Origin: Kamptonema formosum PCC 6407 | GTDB lineage: Bacteria; Cyanobacteriota; Cyanobacteriia; Cyanobacteriales; Microcoleaceae | Reading direction: 5' to 3' | Length of the DNA: 64,000 bases | Assembly (NCBI RefSeq): GCF_000332155.1 | Contig: NZ_KB235903.1 | Location: 1,165,644-1,229,643, forward strand | Part shown: piece by piece, positions 40,800 to 50,029 of the stretch | Layout of the letters: each line of letters starts with the position of its first letter | Position numbering within the stretch: the first letter of the stretch is position 1 | Notes under the pieces: generated by a model | Told to the model about the DNA's origin: nothing | The model's input: only the letters and a program-made list of their open reading frames with translations | Databases searched by the model: none | Translations under genes and position numbers: made by a program

Positions 40800-41756
40800 A
40801 TGTCCAATTACCAAATTCAAACACCAGTTGCTTTTATTATCTTCAAACGTCCAGATACAACGGCCAAAGTATTTGAAGTAATTCGTCAGATCAAACCTCC
40901 TAAATTGTTAGTTGTGGCTGATGGCCCCCGTGCAGATAGACCAGGAGAAGATAAAGAATGCGCTGCGGTTAGGGCTATTATCGATCGAGTAGATTGGGAC
41001 TGTGAAGTATTGAAAAATTATGCAGATACTAATTTAGGTTGTCGGCAGCGTGTTGCTAGCGGCATAGATTGGATATTTGATACAGTTGAAGAGGCAATTA
41101 TTATCGAAGATGATTGTCTGCCCGATCCTACATTTTTCCGCTTTGCTGAAGAATTGCTGGAACGCTATCGATACGATCAAAGAGTGATGTCCATTTCTGG
41201 TCAAAATGTTCAATTTGGGCGACAGCGAACAGACTATAGCTATTACTTTTCTTGCTATACTCACTGCTGGAGTTGGGCGAGTTGGAGACGAGCTTGGAAA
41301 CACTACGATTTAGATATGAAGTTGTGGCCAGAAATTCGCGATGGCAATTTTTTAACAGATATTCTCAAAGATCCCCGCGCGGTGAGAGTGTGGACAAATG
41401 CTTTCCAACTCTGTTACGAAGGAAAACTAAATACCTGGGATTTTCAATGGGCATTTGCTAGTTTCATTCAAAATGGATTGAACATTATTTCTCAAACCAA
41501 TTTAGTGTCTAACATTGGTCATGGGGCGGGTGGTACTCATACACCAGATGTTGACAGTCCTTATAATAATATGCCTACAGAACCTCTAGAATTTCCTCTG
41601 AAGCATCCTCCCTTTTTGATTCGGGATACCCAAGCAGATAATTTCACCCAAAATACTTTATACGATTACGATCCACCGATGATTAGAAAAGTGCAATACA
41701 AACTGAATCAACTCTTAAAAATCAAGGCAATTGCAGTTAATGGCAAGCGTTTATGA
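40800..41756 (+). CDS. GT2-like glycosyltransferase (EDDC motif)
   Basis: A 318-residue protein with a GT-A fold start (TPVAFIIFKRPDTTAKVFEV). The acidic metal/nucleotide motif IIIEDDCLPDPTFF takes the place of DXD. WSWASWRRAW and NTWDFQWAFA further in are typical of this group of cyanobacterial transferases. It would add a sugar to the growing repeat unit; donor and acceptor are unknown. Its stop overlaps the next start (ATGA at 41753). Confidence 0.82.
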   Translation: MSNYQIQTPVAFIIFKRPDTTAKVFEVIRQIKPPKLLVVADGPRADRPGEDKECAAVRAIIDRVDWDCEVLKNYADTNLGCRQRVASGIDWIFDTVEEAIIIEDDCLPDPTFFRFAEELLERYRYDQRVMSISGQNVQFGRQRTDYSYYFSCYTHCWSWASWRRAWKHYDLDMKLWPEIRDGNFLTDILKDPRAVRVWTNAFQLCYEGKLNTWDFQWAFASFIQNGLNIISQTNLVSNIGHGAGGTHTPDVDSPYNNMPTEPLEFPLKHPPFLIRDTQADNFTQNTLYDYDPPMIRKVQYKLNQLLKIKAIAVNGKRL

Positions 41757-43042
41757 AAGTATTACTTCTCAGTTATTCTGATAGAGAAGGGGGTGCAGCC
41801 CGTGCAACTTATCGGCTGCATCAAGGTTTAGAACATCTAGGGCTAAGTTCCCAAATCCTTGTACAAAATAAAAGCAGCGACGATCCCAATGTCATTGCGA
41901 TTAAAGGGAAGCTAGCTCATAAATTTGAAGAAATCAGTTCGACACTCTATAACTTACCTTTGCGGCTGTATTCACACCGCAATTCGGCAATATTTTCTAC
42001 CCAGTGGCTGCCCGATTCTCTACCTGCGAAAGTGGGTGAAATAGCACCGGATATTATTAATTTACACTGGACTTGTAATGGATTTCTGCAAATAGAAAGT
42101 CTGCCTAAGTTTAATAAGCCCATAGTTTGGACGCTCCATGATATGTGGAGTTTTACAGGCGGGTGTCACTATACGGAAGATTGCGATCGCTATACTCAAT
42201 CTTGCGGTAGTTGCCCGCAACTGCATAGCAGCAAAGACTTCGATCTATCCCGCTGGGTATGGCAACGAAAAGCGAAAGCTTGGAAAAATTTAAGCCTTTG
42301 TCTAGTTAGTCCCAGCCAGTGGTTAGCAAAATGCGCCAGTGAAAGCTCCCTTTTCAAAGGGTATAGAATAGAAGTTATCCCCAATGGGCTTGACACTCAA
42401 ACTTTCAAGCCTATTAACCGCCTACAGGCACGAACCATCTTAAATTTACCTCAAGACAAACAACTAATATTATTTGGAGCTATGCAGGGAACAGGCGATC
42501 GCTGGAAGGGATTTTCCTTACTTCAGTCAGCAATTAAAGAGTTAAGTCAATCTCACAACCCAGAAGAATTGGAACTCATAGTTTTCGGTGCATCAAAACC
42601 TACCGAACAGTCCGAGCTCGGTTTTAAGGTACGCTATCTAGGCAAATTGTACGACGATAGTACCTTAGCCCTTGCCTATTCAGCGGCTGATGTGATGGTA
42701 GTGCCTTCAGTGTATGAAGCATTTGGTCAAACCGCCTCAGAATCACTCGCCTGCGGCACTCCCGTCGTTGCCTTTAATGCCACAGGCTTAAAAGATATCG
42801 TCGATCATCAACAAAATGGTTACTTAGCCCAACCTTACAAAAGCGAAGATTTAGCCCAAGGTATTACGTGGGTATTAGAAAACCCAGAAAGACATCAAAA
42901 ACTTGGCGCTAACGGCCGTCAAAAAGCTGAGCGAGAATTTAGCGAAGAATTACAAGCAAGTCGATATCTATCTATTTTTAAAGAATTATTACCATCTAAT
43001 TCGATCTCAGATTTGAGTGGGAATATAATCTCTCTTTTGTGA
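41753..43042 (+). CDS. GT4 family glycosyltransferase
   Basis: A 429-residue GT-B enzyme. The N-terminal half has YSDREGGAARATYRLHQGL and the acceptor-side motif WTLHDMWSFTGGCHYTEDC with clustered cysteines (CDRYTQSCGSCPQL). The donor half has NGLDTQTFKP and the E-x7-E motif EAFGQTASE within VPSVYEAFGQ. Retaining transfer from a nucleotide sugar is expected from the family. It is translationally coupled to the preceding gene by a four-base overlap. Confidence 0.92.
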   Translation: MKVLLLSYSDREGGAARATYRLHQGLEHLGLSSQILVQNKSSDDPNVIAIKGKLAHKFEEISSTLYNLPLRLYSHRNSAIFSTQWLPDSLPAKVGEIAPDIINLHWTCNGFLQIESLPKFNKPIVWTLHDMWSFTGGCHYTEDCDRYTQSCGSCPQLHSSKDFDLSRWVWQRKAKAWKNLSLCLVSPSQWLAKCASESSLFKGYRIEVIPNGLDTQTFKPINRLQARTILNLPQDKQLILFGAMQGTGDRWKGFSLLQSAIKELSQSHNPEELELIVFGASKPTEQSELGFKVRYLGKLYDDSTLALAYSAADVMVVPSVYEAFGQTASESLACGTPVVAFNATGLKDIVDHQQNGYLAQPYKSEDLAQGITWVLENPERHQKLGANGRQKAEREFSEELQASRYLSIFKELLPSNSISDLSGNIISLL

Positions 43043-43090
43043 AGCTAATCTAAAATCAAGTCAACAAATTATTGAAGGTTAAGGTCTAAT

Positions 43091-44233
43091 ATGCTGAGAG
43101 TTGTCTACGACCATCAAGTTTTTAGCTGGCAGAAATATGGTGGTATTTCCAGATATATATATGAGCTAGCAACTCAGCTCGCTCAATCTGAGAATATAGA
43201 GGTGAGGATTTTAGCGATTGCTTATGTCAACGAGTATTTGAAAAATTATAAATCCAACAATAAATCGAACTTAATTGTTGGATTTCCTATTCCTGATACT
43301 CGGAGAAAAAAAATCTATGAATTAGTTGAAAAATTCAATCACGAGTTGTCCGTAATTTGGCTGAAAAAATATCCTTACGATATTTTACACAAAACTTATT
43401 ACAGTTCTGAAAATCTCGTAACAGATCCGCGAGTGAAAGTGGTAGTTACGGTTCACGACATGATCCACGAAAAGTTCAGTCAGTTTTTCAATAGCAAAAA
43501 AATCTTTAATACCCAAGAAGATCCAACAGCTTTGGTAAAAAAAGAAGCTGTGCAGCAAGCCGATAGAATTATTTGTGTTTCGGAAAACACCAAAAAAGAT
43601 TTAATAGAAATCTTAAATGTAGAACCGAGCAAGATATCTGTAGTCTATCACGGCTACTCCTTAAATACCTATGCTAGCGATACTGTTGCTCCCAAAATCC
43701 CTCATCCCTATATTTTATACGTAGGAGAAAGAGGAACTTACAAAAACTTTAAAACTCTATTGCAAGCCTATGCTAGTTCCAGTCAATTACGAAATAATTT
43801 TCAGCTCATATGCTTTGGAAGTCGTGTATTTTCTAGTGAAGAAATCAATAATATTAGCGAACTTGGACTTCCAAAAGGTAAAGTGATTCATGTTTCAGGA
43901 GATGACAAATTTCTGGCAAGTTTATATCAAAATGCTGCACTTTTTGTTTATCCTTCGCTTTACGAAGGGTTTGGGATGCCGCTGTTAGAGGCAATGGCAC
44001 TTAAATGTCCGGTTGCTTGCAGTAATACAAGTTCTATGCCTGAAGTAGTCGGAGAAGCAGCCGAATTATTTGACCCGCATCAACCTGATAATATTGCTGA
44101 AGCTATGGAAAAAGTTTTGTTTGCAACGGAGACAACTGAAAAATTAATCCAACTCGGCACAGAAAGAATCAAGCTTTTCTCTTGGGAGAATTGTGCGGAA
44201 CAAACCAAACAAGTTTACTTATCTCTGTTATAA
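43091..44233 (+). CDS. GT4 family glycosyltransferase (mannosyltransferase-like)
   Basis: A 380-residue GT-B enzyme. The start MLRVVYDHQVFSWQKYGGIS, the central VVTVHDMIHEKF and RIICVSENTKKDL, and the donor motif YEGFGMPLLEAMA (E-x7-E) are typical of GT4 transferases using GDP-mannose or related donors; the actual sugar cannot be told. AAGG lies about 8 bases before the ATG. It is AT-richer than the genes further downstream. Confidence 0.92.
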   Translation: MLRVVYDHQVFSWQKYGGISRYIYELATQLAQSENIEVRILAIAYVNEYLKNYKSNNKSNLIVGFPIPDTRRKKIYELVEKFNHELSVIWLKKYPYDILHKTYYSSENLVTDPRVKVVVTVHDMIHEKFSQFFNSKKIFNTQEDPTALVKKEAVQQADRIICVSENTKKDLIEILNVEPSKISVVYHGYSLNTYASDTVAPKIPHPYILYVGERGTYKNFKTLLQAYASSSQLRNNFQLICFGSRVFSSEEINNISELGLPKGKVIHVSGDDKFLASLYQNAALFVYPSLYEGFGMPLLEAMALKCPVACSNTSSMPEVVGEAAELFDPHQPDNIAEAMEKVLFATETTEKLIQLGTERIKLFSWENCAEQTKQVYLSLL

Positions 44234-44264
44234 TTTTATTGAGTGATGTACGGGAGGAAAATAG

Positions 44265-45266
44265 ATGGATCGTTTTCACTTAGTAGTTTTTAATTACGAA
44301 CGAATTTCCCTGTTTTTAGACAATTTTGACAAAATCAGGAACTTCGATCCAGAGCAAGATAAAATTTATATCTTAGACTGCTCTTCTAATCATAAAAAAG
44401 AACAAGAAAAAGTGGCCTTTTTCTTACAAGAAAAATGCTGGGAGTTCAACAAACAAGTTCATTACATAGTTAGAAGAAATTGGGGAATTGACCAAGGTGC
44501 TAGAATAGACTACTTTGGTTTATTAATAGATAATTACTTTGATTCTCCGCCTAAATATATCTGGCAGTTTCAGGAACACTATCTCGATTTGACATCTCCT
44601 GCTAGTAGATATCCCCTAGAATTCCCCACAATTGGAGGTCAAATTAAAGCTGACGTAAGTCCAGATAACCTGATTGTAGATTTAGATGAATGTGAGAAAA
44701 TTTATGAGCAAGACCCCGCCGTTACAATGCTTTATGCGGCTCGCTTAAAAATGATATTATTTTCCCACACAGATAGCAGAGAATGGTTTTACGCTAACGG
44801 AGGAAACTATTTTATCCGAACATCTTACGTACTGCAAGTCTACAATCATAATCTTTTGGATAGCTACAAAATGATTTTCGATGGCAAGTCAGATTGGACT
44901 TTGTTCGTGGAAATGGATCAAGGCTATCGATTAACACAAAAAGGAGTAAAATGGTATGACTTAGTAAGTGGCTACAGTTTTGACCTGCCGCAGACCTTAA
45001 GAAATTTGGAAACAGCCAACAATATCGTTCTGCAACAAGATAAAGAACATAATCACGAAGATTATTATAGTCCCTTATACGATCGATATCAACAACGTTG
45101 CTTAAAAGCTTTAAATACTTCCCCCTGGCTCAGAAAAATTTTAATTACAAAGGCTTTTCTTATAGATAGCCTCAAGATAACATTGAGGAAGATCAAACGC
45201 ACCTTACTCCCGCGTCAATCACAAAAGGTAACAGTTCTTAGAGAAGGAAAGCTCAAAAAACTTTGA
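44265..45266 (+). CDS. Unrecognised protein of the exopolysaccharide locus, possibly GT-A fold
   Basis: A 333-residue protein I cannot assign. The N-terminal alternation of strands and helices (FHLVVFNYERISLFL, KIYILDCSSNHK, VHYIVRRNWGIDQGARIDYF) resembles the start of a GT-A nucleotide-sugar domain, and WQFQEHYLDL could stand in for a metal-binding motif. No signal peptide or membrane segment is seen. It has a strong ribosome binding site (GGGAGGA) and is packed between glycosyltransferase genes, so a glycan role is likely but inferred from context only. Confidence 0.7.
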   Translation: MDRFHLVVFNYERISLFLDNFDKIRNFDPEQDKIYILDCSSNHKKEQEKVAFFLQEKCWEFNKQVHYIVRRNWGIDQGARIDYFGLLIDNYFDSPPKYIWQFQEHYLDLTSPASRYPLEFPTIGGQIKADVSPDNLIVDLDECEKIYEQDPAVTMLYAARLKMILFSHTDSREWFYANGGNYFIRTSYVLQVYNHNLLDSYKMIFDGKSDWTLFVEMDQGYRLTQKGVKWYDLVSGYSFDLPQTLRNLETANNIVLQQDKEHNHEDYYSPLYDRYQQRCLKALNTSPWLRKILITKAFLIDSLKITLRKIKRTLLPRQSQKVTVLREGKLKKL

Positions 45267-45273
45267 CGATATT

Positions 45274-46200
45274 ATGGAAGAATCAGCTAATTTAGAAAAC
45301 ATGAACACTACTAGAATTTCAGTCCTTCTAACTTGCTTCAACCGCAAACAAAAAACCTTGGCTTGCTTAGAGGCCTTGTTCAACCAAAATCTACCCGCCG
45401 ATGTTAGCCTCACCACCTATTTAGTAGATGATGCTAGCACTGATGGTACGGCGGAGGTTGTCAGTGAAACTTATCCTCAAGTCAAGATTTTTCATGGTGA
45501 TGGCAACTTATTTTGGAACGGTGGAATGCGCTTTGCTTTTACTGAAGCCATGAAAGACGATCCCGATTACTACCTCTGGCTCAATGACGATACCATCTTA
45601 TATCCAGAAGCCGTCAGTACCTTGTTAGCAACGAGCAAGGAACTATTAGAACGAGGAGAAACCAAAGCAATTGTATCGGGTTCAACCTGCGATCCCCAAA
45701 CAGGTAAAACTACTTACGGCGGCGTTGTGCGAGATAACTTCTTACTCCCTTTTCGATATCGCGTTCTAGAACCGGCTCAAGAAGTTCAAAGTTGTGGAAC
45801 CATACATGGTAATTGCGTCCTAATTCCTCGCAACGTTGCTCAAATTGTCGGCAATCTCGATCCTGCCTTTGTCCACTACATAGCTGACTGGGACTATGGC
45901 TTGCGAGCGAAGCAAAAAGGATGTACAGTTTGGATTGCAAAGGGTCATCTAGCAACTTGCTCTCTAAATCCGCAAGTGACACAAACTGCGGCATCAAATC
46001 TGACGGAAGGCTTGCAAAAAATGAGTACACCTAAAGGTTTAGCCTTTAAAGATGCGACTCTGCAACCTGCTAGTGAGTGGAAAGTATTTACTCAGCGCCA
46101 CGGAGGTTTGTTCTGGCCAATTTATTGGCTGTTACCTTATCGAAGATTAGTGTGGCTTTCAGTCTTGGCTAAACTAGGATTAACTAACAACAAAAACTAA
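45274..46200 (+). CDS. GT2 family glycosyltransferase (rhamnosyltransferase-like)
   Basis: A 308-residue protein with the classic GT2 A-fold: ISVLLTCFNRKQKTLACL, the nucleotide site VDDASTDGT, the metal motif LWLNDDTIL, and NLFWNGGMRFAF as in WbbL-like rhamnosyltransferases. The acceptor region has HYIADWDYGLRAKQKG. The ATG at 45274 or the in-frame ATG at 45301 (MNTTRISV) could be used; the latter better matches the family N-terminus. It lies 7 bp after the previous gene. Confidence 0.9.
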   Translation: MEESANLENMNTTRISVLLTCFNRKQKTLACLEALFNQNLPADVSLTTYLVDDASTDGTAEVVSETYPQVKIFHGDGNLFWNGGMRFAFTEAMKDDPDYYLWLNDDTILYPEAVSTLLATSKELLERGETKAIVSGSTCDPQTGKTTYGGVVRDNFLLPFRYRVLEPAQEVQSCGTIHGNCVLIPRNVAQIVGNLDPAFVHYIADWDYGLRAKQKGCTVWIAKGHLATCSLNPQVTQTAASNLTEGLQKMSTPKGLAFKDATLQPASEWKVFTQRHGGLFWPIYWLLPYRRLVWLSVLAKLGLTNNKN

Positions 46201-46201
46201 G

Positions 46202-47371
46202 GTGAAGAGGATGCAGAATCGGGATCAAATTCGCATTGCTTGGCTTGTCCCTGATGTCGAACTGGGAGCATACTGGCAACCAGTCTTGAGAGAATTTACT
46301 AAAATTTTTAAGCAGACTAAGTTTTATACCGGTCGCGTTTGGCCGGGATTTGATGAAACGCTACCAGGAGCTTCGGCAATTGAAATAGTAGGGGAGACTA
46401 AATTTGTTGAAACGACTAAGATAGAGATGGGTTACGATCGCGGCTTTCTGATGGTATCTCCGAGTATTATTGGTTACTTGCTGCAATTTCGACCTCATGT
46501 GGTTTTTCCTCAAGCTTTTTCGCTGTGGACTGTCTTGACAGTAGTCCTCAAACCGCTTTGTGGTTGGCGAATTGCAATTATTTACGATGGCAGTTCCCCC
46601 AACTCTGACTTTCGAGATTCGGGTTTTCGGACTTTTGCTCGACGCATTTTAGCTCGGTTTGCTGATGCCTTTGTTTCTAACAGCCAAGCGGGAACAAAAT
46701 ATCTGGTGGAAGTGCTAAATGCTCAACCAGACGAAGTTTTTACTAGAACTTATCTAGTTCCTGATACGGAAGCTCTGATGAAAAGATTGGAAAAAACAAC
46801 TGTGCCTAATTTGCAGTTGCAGCGCCCAATCTTTCTCTATGTAGGGCGGATTACAGCTAGGAAGGGAATTAAGACTTTGTTAGAAGCTTGTGCAGTTCTA
46901 AAAAGTCATGGTTACTCTAATTATACGCTGCTAATTGTTGGTAAGGGAGATCAACGAGAGGAGCTTGAAGCGTTTATTAAAGAGCGCGAACTTCAAGAGC
47001 AAATAACTTGGGTGGGATGGGTTGAGTATGGAAGTTTGGGAGCTTACTTTCAGCAAGCTGATATTTTTGTATTTCCTACTTTTGAGGATGTCTGGGGGAT
47101 GGTGGTGCCAGAGGCGATGGTGTTTGGTAAACCGATACTTTGTTCTAATGCAGCGGCTGCCTGTGAGCTGATTGTAGAAGGAGAAAATGGTTACATTTTC
47201 GATCCCCACGATCCTCAAAGGTTAGCGGAGGGGATGCGTCGTTTTCTGGATAATCCCGATTTAATACAGTCAATGGGAGAGTGTTCTCGTCAGTTAATTG
47301 CTCGCACAACTCCTACCAGTGCTGCTGAAGCTTATGCCGAAGTTACATCATTTTTAATGGGGGACAGTTAG
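46202..47371 (+). CDS. GT4 family glycosyltransferase
   Basis: A 389-residue GT-B enzyme. The donor half carries FLYVGRITARKGIKTLLEA, the loop VGKGDQREEL, and FPTFEDVWGMVVPEAMVFGK, where the first acidic residue of the E-x7-E motif is Asp. The GTG at 46202 directly follows the previous stop; the ATG at 46211 is an alternative. Donor and acceptor are unknown. It is the fourth or fifth transferase in the run. Confidence 0.92.
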   Translation: MKRMQNRDQIRIAWLVPDVELGAYWQPVLREFTKIFKQTKFYTGRVWPGFDETLPGASAIEIVGETKFVETTKIEMGYDRGFLMVSPSIIGYLLQFRPHVVFPQAFSLWTVLTVVLKPLCGWRIAIIYDGSSPNSDFRDSGFRTFARRILARFADAFVSNSQAGTKYLVEVLNAQPDEVFTRTYLVPDTEALMKRLEKTTVPNLQLQRPIFLYVGRITARKGIKTLLEACAVLKSHGYSNYTLLIVGKGDQREELEAFIKERELQEQITWVGWVEYGSLGAYFQQADIFVFPTFEDVWGMVVPEAMVFGKPILCSNAAAACELIVEGENGYIFDPHDPQRLAEGMRRFLDNPDLIQSMGECSRQLIARTTPTSAAEAYAEVTSFLMGDS

Positions 47372-47608
47372 TTGTTCGTTGTCGGTAGTTGGTGTTATTT
47401 TGTGCTCGCCAGCCTCAAATCCCAAAAGGTTAAAATTTGTTACTGTGACACTTGATACTATGGAAGGTGGGCTTGAGAATAACAACGACCTCAATAATAC
47501 CAAATCCCAGGGGGAAAACTATTTTAATCCTAGCGATGAGAAAAATGAACCACTAGCCACTAGCCACTAACGACGAACGAGTAACCACCAACAACTAACA
47601 ATCTACAG
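47372..47608. other. Spacer with short GTTAGTTGTT-type repeats
   Basis: Short GTTAGTTGTTCG-like repeats near 47367 and CCACTAGCCACTAACGACGA/CCAACAACTAAC near 47553-47600 are partly complementary. A short open frame at 47379-47570 has no ribosome binding site and repeat-derived composition, so it is not called. Confidence 0.5.
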
Positions 47609-48844
47609 ATGAAAATTCTTTTATCTGCCTTTGCCTGCGAACCCGGACAGGGTTCCGAAGAAGGAGTGGGCTGGAATACGGTGGTAGAAGCAGCAAAACA
47701 CCAAGAAGTCTGGGTACTAACTCGCACCTTTTACCGTGAAGCTATTGAAGCTGAACTTGCTGAACGCCCGATCGCGAACCTACACTTTATCTATATTGAG
47801 CCTCTAGGTTGGAAAGAAAACTTTAAAGGCAGACAGGGGGGAGTGCAACTGCACTACTATCTGTGGCAAATTTTGGCTTATTTTGTGGCGCGATCGCTCC
47901 ACCGTAAAATAGGTTTTGATATCGCCCGCCACGTTACCTACGTTAAATTTTGGTCGCCTAGTTTCATCTCGCTGCTGCCAATTCCTTTTATTTGGGGCCC
48001 CGTAGGCGGCGGTGAAGCAGCTCCCAGACCTTTTTGGAAAGATTTTAGCTTTAAGGGAAAACTTTACGAAACAGCGCGAGAATGGGCGCAGAAGCTAGGC
48101 GCAAGCGATCCGTTTGCGAGGATAACTGCCCGACGTAGCGTCTTAGCCTTGGCGACAACAGAGGATACGGCGAAGCGGGTGCGGGCTATGGGTGCGAAAA
48201 AGGTACAGGTGCTTTCCGAAGCCTATCTGTCAAAGACAGAGATGGCGAGGCTAAGAGAGTACAAGCTGCCGGAGGCTTCCCCGATCAGATTTATCAGTAT
48301 GGGGCGGCTGCTGCACTGGAAAGGCTATCACCTAGCGGTGCGGGCATTTGGTATTGCCAACTTGCCCAATACTGAATATTGGCTGCTGGGAGATGGCCCA
48401 GAACGCGATCGCCTTGAGTCTCTAATTGCAGAATTGGGCATTGCTTCTCAAGTTAAGTTGTGGGGAAGGCTGCCACGTCAGGAAAGTTTGGGTAAGCTAG
48501 AGGAATCTCATGTATTGATTCATCCTAGCTTGCACGATTCAGGTGGGTGGACGTGCCTAGAAGGGATGGCTGCGGGTCGTCCGATCGTCTGTTTCGATCT
48601 GGGAGGCCCGGCTACCCAAGTGACCGCTGAAACGGGCATAAAAGTGCCTGGTTATCATCCCAAACAGGCAGTCAATGACTTAGCTGAGGCGATCGCGCGT
48701 TTGGCCGACGATCCAGAGTTGCGATCGCGCATGGGTCAAGCAGGTCAAAAACGGGTGGCAGAGGTATATGATTGGGATGTCAACGGTCAGTTCTTCGCTC
48801 AGTTGTGCGAAGACATCGTTGCCCAACAAAAATATAAACTTTGA
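47609..48844 (+). CDS. GT4 family glycosyltransferase
   Basis: A 411-residue GT-B enzyme. The start MKILLSAFACEPGQGSEEGV, then GWNTVVEAAKHQEVWVLTR, and the middle IPFIWGPVGGGEAAP define a recognisable cyanobacterial subgroup. The donor motif is HPSLHDSGGWTCLEGMAAGR, with Asp in place of the first Glu of E-x7-E. It is richer in GC than the transferases upstream and contains several HIP1 sites. Substrate unknown. Confidence 0.92.
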   Translation: MKILLSAFACEPGQGSEEGVGWNTVVEAAKHQEVWVLTRTFYREAIEAELAERPIANLHFIYIEPLGWKENFKGRQGGVQLHYYLWQILAYFVARSLHRKIGFDIARHVTYVKFWSPSFISLLPIPFIWGPVGGGEAAPRPFWKDFSFKGKLYETAREWAQKLGASDPFARITARRSVLALATTEDTAKRVRAMGAKKVQVLSEAYLSKTEMARLREYKLPEASPIRFISMGRLLHWKGYHLAVRAFGIANLPNTEYWLLGDGPERDRLESLIAELGIASQVKLWGRLPRQESLGKLEESHVLIHPSLHDSGGWTCLEGMAAGRPIVCFDLGGPATQVTAETGIKVPGYHPKQAVNDLAEAIARLADDPELRSRMGQAGQKRVAEVYDWDVNGQFFAQLCEDIVAQQKYKL

Positions 48845-48952
48845 CTGGGTGCATTGGTTATTAGTTAGGAGTTATAGGTCAAAAAGTCCCTGTAATAAAT
48901 AACAAATAATCTCTACAAAATTCACAATCCAAAATCTAACATCTAAAATCGA

Positions 48953-50029
48953 ATGAGCGTTGTAATCATTACTGGATCGGCTGGTTTAATTGGTTCCGAG
49001 GCATCTAATTTTTTTGCCAGCCAGGGATTTGATGTGGTGGGAATTGATAATGATATGCGCCGCGTATTTTTTGGAGACGAAGCCTCCACTACTTGGAATC
49101 GGCAACGGTTAGAGCAATCCTTAAAAGGCAAATATCACCATGTCGAAGCAGATATTCGCGATTATGAAGCCATTGCTAAGGTTTTTAAGCAGTATGGTTC
49201 TGATATTAAGTTAGTAATTCATACCGCAGCTCAACCCTCTCACGATTGGGCCGCGCGGGAACCTCTGACAGATTTTACTGTCAATGCCAACGGCACGCTA
49301 AACCTGCTGGAAGCAACCCGACAATATGCAATTGAATCTCCATTTATTTTCACTTCAACTAACAAAGTTTACGGCGATACCCCTAACCGTTTGCCCTTGA
49401 TAGAATTAGAGCATCGTTGGGAAATCGATCCTAGTCATACCTATGTAGGCGGCATCCGAGAAGATATGTCGATTGACCACACCTTGCATAGTTTATTTGG
49501 TGCTTCTAAGGTAGCGGCTGATGTTTTAGTTCAGGAATACGGCCGCTATTTTAATATGAAAACTGCCTGTTTTCGGGGGGGATGTCTGACTGGGCCCAAT
49601 CACTCTGGTACTCAATTGCATGGGTTTTTAGCTTATTTAATGAAGTGTGCCGCAATGGGTACTCCTTACACAGTTTTTGGTTACAAAGGCAAGCAAGTGC
49701 GTGACAATATTCACAGCGCGGACTTAATTGCTGCATTCTATGAATTTTTTAAAGCTCCCAGAGTAGCAGAGGTTTACAATGCTGGCGGAGGTCGCCATAG
49801 CAATTGTTCAATGCTAGAAGGCATTCAGATGTGCGAAGAGATTACTGGTCGCAAAATGAATTGGAATTATGGGGAAACTAATCGAGTTGGCGATCATATT
49901 TGGTGGATTAGCGATAATGGGCGATTTGCCAGTCATTATCCCGAATGGCAGATGAAATATAATGTCAAACAAATCCTTGAAGAGATTTACGAATTTAACC
50001 GCGATCGTTGGTTAAAAGAGGTAGCATAA
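48953..50029 (+). CDS. NAD-dependent sugar epimerase-like SDR (CDP-paratose 2-epimerase-like)
   Basis: A 358-residue extended short-chain dehydrogenase. The NAD-binding motif is GSAGLIGSE (GxxGxxG). The body matches the CDP-paratose/tyvelose 2-epimerase-like group ([35 protein letters not shown]). The active-site YxxxK appears as FGASK, with Phe in place of the catalytic Tyr. It would modify a nucleotide sugar for the glycan; the exact reaction is open. Its stop overlaps the next start (TAATG), so the two are coupled. Confidence 0.85.
   Translation: MSVVIITGSAGLIGSEASNFFASQGFDVVGIDNDMRRVFFGDEASTTWNRQRLEQSLKGKYHHVEADIRDYEAIAKVFKQYGSDIKLVIHTAAQPSHDWAAREPLTDFTVNANGTLNLLEATRQYAIESPFIFTSTNKVYGDTPNRLPLIELEHRWEIDPSHTYVGGIREDMSIDHTLHSLFGASKVAADVLVQEYGRYFNMKTACFRGGCLTGPNHSGTQLHGFLAYLMKCAAMGTPYTVFGYKGKQVRDNIHSADLIAAFYEFFKAPRVAEVYNAGGGRHSNCSMLEGIQMCEEITGRKMNWNYGETNRVGDHIWWISDNGRFASHYPEWQMKYNVKQILEEIYEFNRDRWLKEVA

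Noticed and set aside
47379..47570. A 63-codon open frame between two glycosyltransferase genes
   Set aside because: It starts inside a repeat, has no ribosome binding site and ends in repeat-coded residues.
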